A DNA stretch of 50,474 nt from Acetobacteraceae bacterium (lineage in GTDB: Bacteria; Pseudomonadota; Alphaproteobacteria; Acetobacterales; Acetobacteraceae): positions 1-50,474 of the forward strand of contig JAIXWG010000036.1 in NCBI GenBank assembly GCA_027482245.1. The letters are read 5' to 3'. The notes below the pieces were generated by a model. That model searched no databases. It was not told the origin of the DNA and saw only the letters and a list, made by a program, of their open reading frames with translations. This document shows, piece after piece, positions 31,092 to 39,488 of the stretch. Made by a program: the position numbers and the translations under genes. Positions within the stretch are counted from its first letter, which is position 1, and every line of letters begins with the position of its first letter.

Positions 31092-32804
31092 CTACCCCAC
31101 CACCACCCTGAACCCGTTGCCCCGCCAGAACCCATCCGGCTCCAGGCTGCCGCGGTAATGTGCGTTCGCCTTCTCGGCGGGCGAGGAGAAGCAGCCGCCG
31201 CGCAGCACGCGCCGCCAGTCGCGGGGCGCGTCGGCGGCCTCTCGCCCGTCATCCGGCGTCCAGGGATAGGCGAAGGAGGGCATCGCCATGCCCGGCCCCC
31301 ACAGCGTGTGGCACCATTCCCAGACCTGGCCGGCCATGTCGTCCACGCCCCTAGGCGAGCGCCCGCGCGGGAACATCCCGACCGCGCAGGGCGCGTTGAG
31401 CCCCGCGCTGTCGCCATTGCAGCGATCGCCATCCCAGGGCGCGGCCCAGGGGTGCACGGGCGCCTCGCCATGCGGCTGCGCGCCGCGCGCCGCCCATTCC
31501 CATTCGGGCTCGCTCGGCAGGCGGACGGTGTCGGCGGCGCCGATCCGGCCCTCCGCGCGCCAGGTTTCCGTCAGCCAGGCACAGCAGGCCACCGCGTCGC
31601 GCCAGGTCAGGTCGGTCGCCGGTGCATTGGCGAGCGATGGGTTGTCCCGCGCCGGCGAGACCCAGGCGCCCCCGGTCGCCGCGACGAAGCGGGCATAGAG
31701 CGCGTTGACCACGGGGTAGCGCCCGATGCGGAAGGCGCCGACCGCGACGCGATGCGGCGGCGCGGAGGGCGCCGTCAGCGCCGATCCCATCGCGACCTGC
31801 CCGGCCGGCACCGCGACCAGCTCGGCGAGGTCCCGCGGATCGCCGCGCCGCGCCAGCTCGCGCCCCGCTTGTGCGCGCTGAGGCACGCCGAGCCGCCCAC
31901 CTTCGACGATCGCGCACAGCGCCTCGACCAGCCCAGGCACCGCGCTCGGCTCGATCTCGGCGGCCAGCAGCGCGCCGTCATCGCCCGTGCGGACCAGGGC
32001 GGCGGCCAGCGGCGCGGCGATGGCGGGATCCGCGGCCACGACGTGGCGCAGCACGGCGGCAAAGCGCGGCCCTTCCTCCAGGAAGCGCAGCGCCAGCAGG
32101 ACGGGGCTGGCATTCTCCAGCATCCGCGCTTCCAGCAGCGGGCGCATGAAGCCGGCGTCGAGCAGATCGGCCTCGGCCGGCGTGGCGCGGACCAGCAGCG
32201 TGTCCCGCAGCACCGGCGCGCTGCCAGCCGTGATGCCGAGGCGCTGCGCGATCGCGAGATGGCCGGGCAGCGCGAAGAGCGGCGCGCGAAGCCGCTCCGG
32301 CAGATGCGCCCGCTGCGCCGCCAGCAGCGGCAGCAGGCGGTGGCGGCGGAAGCCCTGTGGCAGCACCCAGCCGCCCGCGACCTCCGGATCGCCGGCCAGC
32401 AGCGCGCGCAGGCCGGGGCGCGCGGCGATGGCGGCGAGCAGGCCGGGGTCCTCCGCATCATCCACCAGCAGCAGCGCGCCATCGGGCAGCGTGTCGAGCG
32501 ACAGGCCCGGCGTCCAGAAGACCGGCGTGACAGCGGGCGCATCCCAGGCTTCCGGCTTCGCGATGCCGGTCTCGTTCCGCACCACCGGCGTCAGGTCCGG
32601 CGCCGCACCGGCGGCGAAGCGCGCGATGTGGCGCAGCATCGTCGTCCGCCCGCCGCCCGGCGGCGCCAGCAGCAGCAGTCGCGGCGCCTCCGCCGCCAGT
32701 TCCAGCGCGGTGCGATGCACAGGCTCCGTGAGCGCGGCCGGGCCGCGGCGCAGGCCCTTGGCGGCGCGGTCCTCCTCCGTCCAGTCGGTGAGGAGCGGGA
32801 TCAC
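31092..32804 (-). CDS. P-loop NTPase (STAND-like)-FGE/sulfatase-modifying-factor fusion
   Basis: A 570-residue protein starting at a GTG that overlaps the VOC gene stop (GTGA). The N-terminal 300 residues hold a degenerate Walker A, LLLAPPGGGRTTM (about 48-60; Arg replaces Lys), and a Walker B-like LLLVDDAED near 115, with helical repeats after it. From about 350 an FGE-sulfatase domain follows: VPAGQVAMGS, RLPSEPEWEWAARG, DDMAGQVWEW, RVLRGGCF and GNGFRVV. The Cys pair of true formylglycine-generating enzymes is absent (the CRxYR region reads NAHYRG). It therefore looks like a sensing or ligand-binding protein, not a sulfatase activator. It is the last gene of the leftward dpp operon. Confidence 0.75.
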   Translation of the reverse strand: MIPLLTDWTEEDRAAKGLRRGPAALTEPVHRTALELAAEAPRLLLLAPPGGGRTTMLRHIARFAAGAAPDLTPVVRNETGIAKPEAWDAPAVTPVFWTPGLSLDTLPDGALLLVDDAEDPGLLAAIAARPGLRALLAGDPEVAGGWVLPQGFRRHRLLPLLAAQRAHLPERLRAPLFALPGHLAIAQRLGITAGSAPVLRDTLLVRATPAEADLLDAGFMRPLLEARMLENASPVLLALRFLEEGPRFAAVLRHVVAADPAIAAPLAAALVRTGDDGALLAAEIEPSAVPGLVEALCAIVEGGRLGVPQRAQAGRELARRGDPRDLAELVAVPAGQVAMGSALTAPSAPPHRVAVGAFRIGRYPVVNALYARFVAATGGAWVSPARDNPSLANAPATDLTWRDAVACCAWLTETWRAEGRIGAADTVRLPSEPEWEWAARGAQPHGEAPVHPWAAPWDGDRCNGDSAGLNAPCAVGMFPRGRSPRGVDDMAGQVWEWCHTLWGPGMAMPSFAYPWTPDDGREAADAPRDWRRVLRGGCFSSPAEKANAHYRGSLEPDGFWRGNGFRVVVG

Positions 32805-33187
32805 GTGAAGAGCTTCGCGACCTCCGGGTTGTGGAAGCGCTGGACCTCGATCGCGTAGCCGGCCGGGTCCTCGAAGAAGAAATGCTCGCAATAGGTGCCG
32901 CGCAGCAGGCCGGTGAGCTTGGCGACGCCCGCCTTCTGCATCCGCGCATGCCAGCCGGGCACGTCCTCCGCCACGATGGTCAGCAGCACGGCGCTGGTCG
33001 GCTGGTGCTTCAGATGGCCCTTCACGCCATCGACGATGCCGAAATAGCTGCCGGGCGCGATCCGGTAGATGCGGGCCATGCCCTGGTCCAGCACCAGTTC
33101 GAAGCCCATCACCTCCTCATAGAAGGGCACGACCGACATCATGTCCTCGTAATAGAAGAAGGTGATGGCGTAATCGGGCTTGGACAT
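32801..33187 (-). CDS. VOC-family (glyoxalase/dioxygenase fold) protein
   Basis: A 128-residue single-domain VOC protein, start at 33187. It shows the beta-alpha-beta-beta-beta pattern with ITFFYYEDMMSVVPFYEEVMGF (about 8-29) and ends FFFEDPAGYAIEVQRF, where Glu is a usual metal ligand. A Tyr/Glu or His at the other metal positions is not certain. These proteins include glyoxalase I, fosfomycin resistance proteins and ring-cleaving dioxygenases; the substrate cannot be told here. It lies 38 nt after dppC and overlaps the FGE-fusion gene start by 4 bp. Confidence 0.8.
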   Translation of the reverse strand: MSKPDYAITFFYYEDMMSVVPFYEEVMGFELVLDQGMARIYRIAPGSYFGIVDGVKGHLKHQPTSAVLLTIVAEDVPGWHARMQKAGVAKLTGLLRGTYCEHFFFEDPAGYAIEVQRFHNPEVAKLFT

Positions 33188-33225
33188 CGGGAGACTCCGG
33201 ATCACGCCGCTCGGCGGCGATGTGT

Positions 33226-34047
33226 TTATGCCGCTCTGCGGCGGGGGTTGAACCAGTCGGCCAGCGCGTCGCCGATCAGGTTGAAGGACAGCACGACCAG
33301 CAAGATCGCGATCCCGGGCGCCAGCGCAACCCAGGGCGCGTCGCGGAGGTAGGCGAGGTTTCCCGCGACATCCGCGCCCCATTCCGCCGCCGGCGGCTGC
33401 GCGCCCAGCCCGAGGAAGCCGAGGCTCGCCGTCTGCAGGATGGCACCACCGAGTGCGAGCGACGCCTGCACCAGCAGCGGCCCGATGCCGTTGCGCAGGA
33501 CATAGCGCAGCAGCAGCCGCGGTGTGCCGACGCCGATCGCCATCGCCGCTTCCATGTAGGGCTTCACGGAGATGGCCAGCGCCTGGCTGCGTGCGACCCG
33601 GGCGAATTGCGGCGCGAGGGTGATGGCGACTGCCAGCATGGCGTTCTCCAGGCTCGGCCCGAAGGCGGCGGCGAGCGCGATGGCGAGCACCAGGCCTGGG
33701 AAGGCCAGCATGGCATCCACAAGCCGCATCATGACCATGTCGGCCGCGCCGCCCGCGAAGCCCGCGACGGTGCCGAAGGCCACGCCCAGCACGAAAGCCA
33801 GCGCGACGACGCCGATCCCGATCGCCAGCGTCGCCCGCCCCCCGTGCAGCACGCGGGCCAGCACGTCACGGCCAAAGAAATCCGTCCCCAGCCAATGCGC
33901 TGCGGAGGGTGGTGCCAGCTTGTTCCCGATATCGATGGCGATGGGGGAGGTCGTGAACCACGGGCCCAGCAACACGGCCAGCAGGATCGCACCCAGCAAC
34001 CCCGCCCCCATCAGCGCCAGGCGGTTTCGCGCCCAGAAGCCGCTCAC
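33226..34047 (-). CDS. dppC: ABC transporter permease (DppC-like)
   Basis: A 273-residue inner-membrane permease. The N-terminal helix (RLALMGAGLLGAILLAVLLGPWF) is followed by HWLGTDFFGRDVLARVLHGGR, a DppC/OppC hallmark, then membrane segments and the EAA loop AAMAIGVGTPRLLLRYVLRNGIGPLL, which contacts the ATPase. It starts at a GTG that overlaps the dppB stop by 4 bp. It should pair with DppB and be powered by DppD/DppF encoded convergently at 29-31 kb. Confidence 0.9.
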   Translation of the reverse strand: MSGFWARNRLALMGAGLLGAILLAVLLGPWFTTSPIAIDIGNKLAPPSAAHWLGTDFFGRDVLARVLHGGRATLAIGIGVVALAFVLGVAFGTVAGFAGGAADMVMMRLVDAMLAFPGLVLAIALAAAFGPSLENAMLAVAITLAPQFARVARSQALAISVKPYMEAAMAIGVGTPRLLLRYVLRNGIGPLLVQASLALGGAILQTASLGFLGLGAQPPAAEWGADVAGNLAYLRDAPWVALAPGIAILLVVLSFNLIGDALADWFNPRRRAA

Positions 34048-35057
34048 GACGCCATCCGCTTGCGGATGCGGGGATCGAGCAGCGCCTGGATCAGGTCCAC
34101 CGCCAGCGACACCAGCATGAACATCAGCGCGAAGACCAGCGTCGCGCCCTGGATCACCGGATAGTCGCGGTTGCGGATGGCGTCGAACATGAAGCGGCCG
34201 ATGCCGGGCCAGGCGAAGACCGTCTCGGTCAGGATGGCGCCGCCCAGCATCTCCGCGAATTTCAGCCCGACCACGGTCACCGCCGGCAGCAGCGAATTGC
34301 GCAGCGCATGGACGAAGAAGACCGCGCGCTCCGGCAGGCCCTTGGCGCGGGCGGTGCGGATGTAATCCTCCCCCATCGTCTCCAGCATCGTGTTGCGGAC
34401 GAAGCGGCCGAGGGTCGCGGCGAGGAAGGCGGCCAGTACCGTCGTTGGCAGCAGCAGGTGGGTGAAGGCGTCCCAGGCCGCCTCCCCATCCCCGTTCAGC
34501 AGCCCGTCGAGCACCGCGAAGCCGGTGACGGGATCATCCAGGAAGAAGGGACTGGTCCGGCCGGAGATCGGCAGCCAGCCCAGCGCGACGCCGAAGACCA
34601 GCTGCAGCACCAGCGCCAGCAGGAAGGCCGGCATGGAGACGCCGAGCAGCGACACCAGCCGGACCGCATGATCGAAGGCCGTGTTGGCGCGGATGGCGGA
34701 CACCACCCCCAGAGGGATGCCCACCACGATCGCGACCAGCAATGCCAGCACCGACAGCTCGATCGTCGCCGGCAGGCGCAGCAGGATCTCCTGCGCCACC
34801 GGCGCCCCCGTCTTCAGCGACACGCCGAGGTCACCCCGCAGCAGCCCCCCGAGATAGGACAGGAACTGCATCGCCATCGGCTCGTCGAGGCGGAGCTGCG
34901 CCCGGAGCGCGGCGATCTGCACATCGGTGGCGCCCGGGCCGAGCAGCGTCACCGCCGGGTCGCCCGGGATGAAGCGGGTCAGGTGGAAGATGATGACCAG
35001 CACCAGGAAGAGCACCGGCAGCAGCGCCGCCAGGCGCCGCAGCGCGTAGCCCCCCAT
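34044..35057 (-). CDS. dppB: ABC transporter permease (DppB-like)
   Basis: A 337-residue permease with six predicted membrane helices. The N-terminus MGGYALRRLAALLPVLFLVLVIIFHLTRFIPGDP is the DppB signature (basic start, first helix, then the conserved PGDP). The EAA region is TMLETMGEDYIRTARAKGLPERAVFFVHALRNSLLP. The gene follows the binding-protein gene by 3 nt and overlaps dppC, so SBP-dppB-dppC are one translational unit. Confidence 0.92.
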   Translation of the reverse strand: MGGYALRRLAALLPVLFLVLVIIFHLTRFIPGDPAVTLLGPGATDVQIAALRAQLRLDEPMAMQFLSYLGGLLRGDLGVSLKTGAPVAQEILLRLPATIELSVLALLVAIVVGIPLGVVSAIRANTAFDHAVRLVSLLGVSMPAFLLALVLQLVFGVALGWLPISGRTSPFFLDDPVTGFAVLDGLLNGDGEAAWDAFTHLLLPTTVLAAFLAATLGRFVRNTMLETMGEDYIRTARAKGLPERAVFFVHALRNSLLPAVTVVGLKFAEMLGGAILTETVFAWPGIGRFMFDAIRNRDYPVIQGATLVFALMFMLVSLAVDLIQALLDPRIRKRMAS

Positions 35058-35060
35058 CGA

Positions 35061-36626
35061 CTATTCCTTGAAGACGCCGTGGTACTCGTTGAGCGGCGGC
35101 GCGCTGTTCACGACGAGCCCCTTCACATTCGCCCGCTTGAAGACGATCAGCTTGTTGCTGAACAGCCAGGCCGCCGGCACGCGCTCCATGATCTCCCGCT
35201 GCACCTGGCCATAGAGCTGCTTGCGCGCGTCGAAATCGACCGTCGTCTGGGCGCGGAGGATCAGCGCATCCAGCGCCGCGTCGGCCGGCATGCGGAAGGT
35301 CATGGCGCTGTCGGCGAGCGACGACAGGTAACCAATGGTGATGTGCGCGTCGGGGTCGTTGTACCAGGGCTGGCGGCCATCCAGCGCCACCTCGAACCGC
35401 CCGGCGACATGGAGGGCACGGAGCGCCGGAAATTCGGTCTGCGCCACCGTCGCCTCGATGCCCACGGCCGCGAGGTTCGCCTGGATGAAAGTGGCGACGG
35501 CGCCCCAGAGGCTGCCCTGGAAGCTGTAGAGCGTCAGCTTCAGCTGCCCCGGCTGCACGCCGGCTTCCGCCAGCAGCGCCCGCGCCCGCGCCACATCGTA
35601 TTTCGGCGCCATGTCGCGGATGGCCGGGTCGAAGGCCCAACTGTTGGTGGGCAGCGGGCCATAGACGCGATCCGCCGTGCCGCCCAGCACGCCCTCCAGC
35701 AGCCCGTCATAGTCGATGGCATGGGTGATGGCGCGCCGCACCCGCCCATCGCGCAGCGGGCCCTGCAGGCCGGAATTGTTGAACTCCAGCTGCCGGATGA
35801 TCTGGCTCGGCACCTCGATCACCTCGATCCCCGCCCGACCGCGCAGCGCGCGCACATCCTGTGTCGGCAGCGCCGCCAGCTGCGCGTTCTGCTGCACCAG
35901 GTCGAGCCCGCCATTCTCCAGCTCCAGCCGCCGGGTCGAGGCATCGGGGATGATGCGGTAGATGATCCGCTGAAGCCGGGGCGCGCCGCGGTAGTAGTCG
36001 GGGTTGGCATCCAGCACGACATCGGTGTCGGGCCGGTAGCTGCGGAAGCGGAAGGGCCCGGTGCCGACCGGGTTCACGTTGAAGGCCGCACCATGCCGCG
36101 CGACGGCGGCCGGGCTCACGATCGCCGCCTGCGGCTGCGCCAGCAGCGACAGGAAGACGGGCATCGCCTCCTTCAGCGTGATGCGGACCTCCAGCGGGCC
36201 CGTCACCTCGATCGCGTCGATCAGGCCGAAGGTCGCGCGCATGTAGGGGTTGGTGTCCCGCGTGCGCTCCAGGCTGAACTTCACCGCCGCCGCGTCGCAG
36301 GCCGCATCGTCATGGAACTTCACGCCGGGGCGGAGCGCGAAGGTGAAGATCTTGCCGTCCGCCGACACCGTCCAGGACCGCGCCAGCCGCCCTTCCAGCT
36401 GCGCGAAGGCCGGCGGCGTCCAGGCCACCAGCGTGTCGAAGACGTTGAGGATGATCTCGCTGCCGATCGGCTCCGCGCGGTTCGATCCCGGCTCCAGCCC
36501 CGCGGGATCGGCATTCACGCCGACGACGAGGATGCGGTTGCGTGCCGCCGCCGATTGCGCGGAGGCCCGGCCGGGCAAGGCTGCCAGCCCGAGCAGGGAG
36601 GCGAGGTAACGCTTGCCGAACTTCAT
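35061..36626 (-). CDS. Peptide-type ABC transporter substrate-binding protein
   Basis: A 521-residue SBP of the DppA/OppA/NikA class (family 5). A Sec signal peptide MKFGKRYLASLLGLAALPGRASAQ precedes mature residues with LVVGVNADPAGLEPGS, then WTVSADGKIFTFALRPGVKFHDDA (about 85-108), the class signature, and further on FNVNPVGTGPFRFRSYRPD. Upstream in-frame codons would cover the predicted promoter and are rejected. It leads the operon with dppB, dppC, VOC and the FGE-fusion gene. Its ligand may be a peptide, a glycan or another metabolite; family 5 specificity cannot be read from sequence. Confidence 0.9.
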   Translation of the reverse strand: MKFGKRYLASLLGLAALPGRASAQSAAARNRILVVGVNADPAGLEPGSNRAEPIGSEIILNVFDTLVAWTPPAFAQLEGRLARSWTVSADGKIFTFALRPGVKFHDDAACDAAAVKFSLERTRDTNPYMRATFGLIDAIEVTGPLEVRITLKEAMPVFLSLLAQPQAAIVSPAAVARHGAAFNVNPVGTGPFRFRSYRPDTDVVLDANPDYYRGAPRLQRIIYRIIPDASTRRLELENGGLDLVQQNAQLAALPTQDVRALRGRAGIEVIEVPSQIIRQLEFNNSGLQGPLRDGRVRRAITHAIDYDGLLEGVLGGTADRVYGPLPTNSWAFDPAIRDMAPKYDVARARALLAEAGVQPGQLKLTLYSFQGSLWGAVATFIQANLAAVGIEATVAQTEFPALRALHVAGRFEVALDGRQPWYNDPDAHITIGYLSSLADSAMTFRMPADAALDALILRAQTTVDFDARKQLYGQVQREIMERVPAAWLFSNKLIVFKRANVKGLVVNSAPPLNEYHGVFKE

Positions 36627-36652
36627 CGCGGGGAATCCTTGCAGCCGCGGGA

Positions 36653-36680
36653 ACGCTAGCCCAGGGATTTGTCCGGTCAA
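36653..36680 (-). promoter_or_regulatory. Candidate sigma-70 promoter of the SBP-dppBC operon
   Basis: Minus strand: CTTGACC (-35, TTGACC at 36680-36675), 16-nt spacer, TAGCGT (-10, 36658-36653). This resembles alphaproteobacterial housekeeping promoters. Transcription would start near 36646, 20 nt before the ATG, with AAGGA in the leader. Confidence 0.45.
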
Positions 36681-36784
36681 GCAAATGGTGCGACGCAGCG
36701 TTGACGTTGCGATAGAGTGCCGGGAATGGTGATCGCGCCCCGGTTGCGTCCTCCGCGCCGCAGAGAAGGATTCCGCCCGGCGTG

Positions 36785-38512
36785 ATGCGCCCGCGCCTCG
36801 CTTTGCTCCCGATCACGCTCGGCACGATGCTGGCGGGCGGGACGGCGCCTGCGCAGGTGCCGCCACCGCTGCCCGGCATCATCGAGCGTGTGGCCCCGGC
36901 GGAGGCCCCTGCCCTCGGCCCCGCGCTGCTGCCGCCGGAGCCCAGCGCCACCACCGGCCCCGGCGCGACGCGCCGCATCCCGGTCGGCCGCATCGCCATC
37001 ACTGGCAATACGGCCCTGCCCACCGCGCTGCTGCGCCCCTTGCTGGAGGGGCAGGAGGCCACACTGGCGGAGGTGGAAGCCGCGCGGCTGGCCATCCTCG
37101 GCACCTACCGCGCCGCCGGCTTCGCCTATGTCGCCGTCGCTGCCACCGCGGGGCCGGGCGCGGAGGGGCGGATCGACCTCCGCTTCACGGTGACGGAAGG
37201 CTTCATCGCGGACATCGTGCTGGACGGTACCGGCATCGGCCCGGCGGAGCAGCAGGTCCGGCGCTTCCTGGCGCCACTGCTCGGCCAGCGCCCGCTGCCC
37301 CATGCCGCGCTGGAACGCGCCCTGCTGCTGGCCGGCGACATCCCGGGCATGGCGGCCAGTGGCCTGCTGCGCCCGGTCGAGGGCAGGCCCGGCGCGCTGC
37401 AACTGGTGGTGCGCCTCGCCCGCCGCCCGGTCTCCGGCTTCGCCAGCCTCGACAACCGTGGCTACAGCCTGACGGGCGCCTGGCAGAGCCTGCTGGTCGG
37501 GCAGGCGAACGGCCTGACGCGGTTCGGCGAACGGACGGAACTCGCGCTGCTGCAGACGGATGCGAACGGACAGGGCTTCGCGCAGCTCTCGCAGGAATGG
37601 TTCCTGGGTGGGTCGGGGCTGCGGCTGCGGGCCTTCGCCGGCGCGGGCCGCGCGGCGCCGGGATCGGCGCTGGCGGCGCTCGGCTACCTGGGCGAGACGC
37701 GGGTGGCAGGCATCGGGCTCAGCCATCCCCTGATCCGGTCGCGGCCGCGCAACCTGGTGCTGACCGCGCAATTCGATGCCTTCGACAGCGAGGTGCAGAT
37801 CCGCCCATTCCCCGATGCCGCCCGCCAGACCGCCAGCCGCGATTCGGTGCGCGCGCTGCGGCTCGGCCTGGAAGGGCAGGCGCAGGACGCGCTCCTCCCC
37901 TTCACGCCCGCCGCCGCGATCAGCACGGTCACGCTCCGCCTGCATCGTGGGCTGGACGCCTTCGGCGCCAGCGATGGCAGCGGCGGGGGCACCGCGCGCG
38001 CCGGCAGCGATTTCGGCTTCACGCGGCTGGTGGCGGAGGCGTCACGGCTGCAGCCGCTGATCGTCCCCGCCGATGGCTGGCTGCTCTCGGCCTATGGCAT
38101 CGCCGCGGCGCAATGGACCGACGACTGGCTGCCGCCGGCGGAGAAGTTCTATCTCGGCGGCAACCGCCTCGGCCGCGGCTTCCATGCGGGGCAGCTGTCG
38201 GGCGACCGCGCGCTGGCCGGCACGGCAGAGCTGCAGCTGGCGACGGAGTTCTACCTGCGCTGGCCGAATGGCGGCACGCGGCTCGGGTCCCAATTCTACC
38301 TGTTCCGGGACGAGGGCCGCGCCGCCGACAATGGCAGCAACGTCGCCGCGCGGCACCTGGCGTCCTGGGGCGGCGGCGTGCGGCTGCAATTCGACGACCG
38401 CGTGCAGATGGACCTCGAAGCCGTCCGCCGCCTGACCCGGACGCCGGAGGGTGCCGGCGTGCGGGTGCTGGAGGCCGATGGCGTCTATCTGCGGCTGCTG
38501 CTGCGCTACTGA
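36785..38512 (+). CDS. ShlB/FhaC-type two-partner secretion outer-membrane transporter (TpsB)
   Basis: A 575-residue Omp85-superfamily protein from the ATG at 36785 (a GTG lies directly before it). After a signal peptide (about 1-24) comes a Pro-rich linker, then a POTRA region with VGRIAITGNTALPTALLRPLL and LRFTVTEGFIADIVLDGTG (about 65-150). The barrel begins near GFASLDNRGYSLTGAWQ. The conserved L6 motif is LGGNRLGRGFHAGQLSGDRAL (RGF replaces VRGY/F). The last residue is Tyr, fitting Bam-dependent insertion. No TpsA exoprotein with an N-terminal TPS domain is adjacent, so it is an orphan or serves a distant substrate. It converges on the 2-hydroxyacid dehydrogenase, overlapping by 7 bp. 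Confidence 0.85.
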   Translation: MRPRLALLPITLGTMLAGGTAPAQVPPPLPGIIERVAPAEAPALGPALLPPEPSATTGPGATRRIPVGRIAITGNTALPTALLRPLLEGQEATLAEVEAARLAILGTYRAAGFAYVAVAATAGPGAEGRIDLRFTVTEGFIADIVLDGTGIGPAEQQVRRFLAPLLGQRPLPHAALERALLLAGDIPGMAASGLLRPVEGRPGALQLVVRLARRPVSGFASLDNRGYSLTGAWQSLLVGQANGLTRFGERTELALLQTDANGQGFAQLSQEWFLGGSGLRLRAFAGAGRAAPGSALAALGYLGETRVAGIGLSHPLIRSRPRNLVLTAQFDAFDSEVQIRPFPDAARQTASRDSVRALRLGLEGQAQDALLPFTPAAAISTVTLRLHRGLDAFGASDGSGGGTARAGSDFGFTRLVAEASRLQPLIVPADGWLLSAYGIAAAQWTDDWLPPAEKFYLGGNRLGRGFHAGQLSGDRALAGTAELQLATEFYLRWPNGGTRLGSQFYLFRDEGRAADNGSNVAARHLASWGGGVRLQFDDRVQMDLEAVRRLTRTPEGAGVRVLEADGVYLRLLLRY

Positions 38513-39435
38513 TCCAGGCCGAGGGACTTCATCGCCTCGGCTTCCGCGATCGCCGCGGCGCGGGCGCGCGCCCCCCAGGTGGCGCCGCCGATATGCGGCG
38601 TCAGGATCACATTGGGCAGCGCCGCCAGGCGCGCCGGCACCGCGGGCTCACCTTCCAGCACGTCGAGCGCCGCGGCGGCGATGGTGCCGCTCTCCAGCGC
38701 CTCGATCAGCGCCTGCGTGTCCACCTGCGGGCCGCGGCCGACATTCACCAGGATGCCGTCCTTGCCCAGCGCCTCCAGCTCCGCCTTGCCGACGACGCCG
38801 CGCGTCTCCGCGCCGCCCGGCAGCACGATGACGAGGAAGTCCGAGGCCTCCGCCAGCGCGCGCATGTCCGGGAACAGCTGGAAGCCGAGGCCGCGCGCGG
38901 AGGGCCGGTCCAGCCCGACGACGGTCATGCGCGCCGCCTGTGCCCGCGCCGCGATCGCCTGGCCGATGCGCCCGAGCCCCGCGATGCCCATGGTCGAGCC
39001 CGACAGCGTCTTCCCCGGCCGGAAGCGTCCCTTGGCCGCCCAGGCGCCGCCGCGCGCGAAGCCATCCGCCTGCACCAGGTCACGCCCCGCCATGATGGCG
39101 AGCCCCATGGCGAGGTCGGCCACGTCATCCGTCAGCGCCTCTCCCACCGGGCGCACCGCGATGCCGCGTGCGGCCATGCCCACGAAATCCAGCTTGTCCG
39201 TGCCGGCGCCGAGCGAGATCACCTGGCGGAGGTTCGGCAGCCGCGCCAGCATCGCCGCGTCGCAGCCCGTATTGGCCATGGTGATGAGCACCGCGACCTC
39301 CGCGCGCTCCGCCTCGCTGAGTTCAGCCACGGCAGCGGGGCCGGTGAGCGGGCGAAGCCGCCCGGCCTCCACCAGCTTCGGCATGCGCGCGCCGGGCAGC
39401 ACATCGTAGAAGATCACGGTTCCGGGCTGCGGCAT
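38506..39435 (-). CDS. D-2-hydroxyacid dehydrogenase
   Basis: A 309-residue NAD(P)-dependent dehydrogenase of the D-isomer family. The nucleotide fold has GIAGLGRIGQAIAARA (GxGxxG, about 149-164). Catalytic residues are Arg in VNVGRGPQVD (about 235), Glu in DVLEGEP, and His in LTPHIGGATW (about 283). The position after the dinucleotide motif has GLDRPSA, so NAD is plausible. It is last in the leftward hydantoinase operon, 53 nt after the enolase-superfamily gene, and probably processes a 2-keto or 2-hydroxy acid released in that pathway. Its C-terminus overlaps the tpsB end on the other strand by 7 bp. Confidence 0.88.
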   Translation of the reverse strand: MPQPGTVIFYDVLPGARMPKLVEAGRLRPLTGPAAVAELSEAERAEVAVLITMANTGCDAAMLARLPNLRQVISLGAGTDKLDFVGMAARGIAVRPVGEALTDDVADLAMGLAIMAGRDLVQADGFARGGAWAAKGRFRPGKTLSGSTMGIAGLGRIGQAIAARAQAARMTVVGLDRPSARGLGFQLFPDMRALAEASDFLVIVLPGGAETRGVVGKAELEALGKDGILVNVGRGPQVDTQALIEALESGTIAAAALDVLEGEPAVPARLAALPNVILTPHIGGATWGARARAAAIAEAEAMKSLGLDQ

Positions 39436-39488
39436 CGATGGCGTCTCCTGTCTCGCCCGACCGCAATGCCGCAGGCGTCGTGCGCTGG

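Noticed and set aside
31092..31260. Diversity-generating retroelement variable region at the end of the FGE domain
   Set aside because: FGE-type folds are known DGR targets, but there is no reverse transcriptase, no template repeat and no run of adenine-rich codons in the window.
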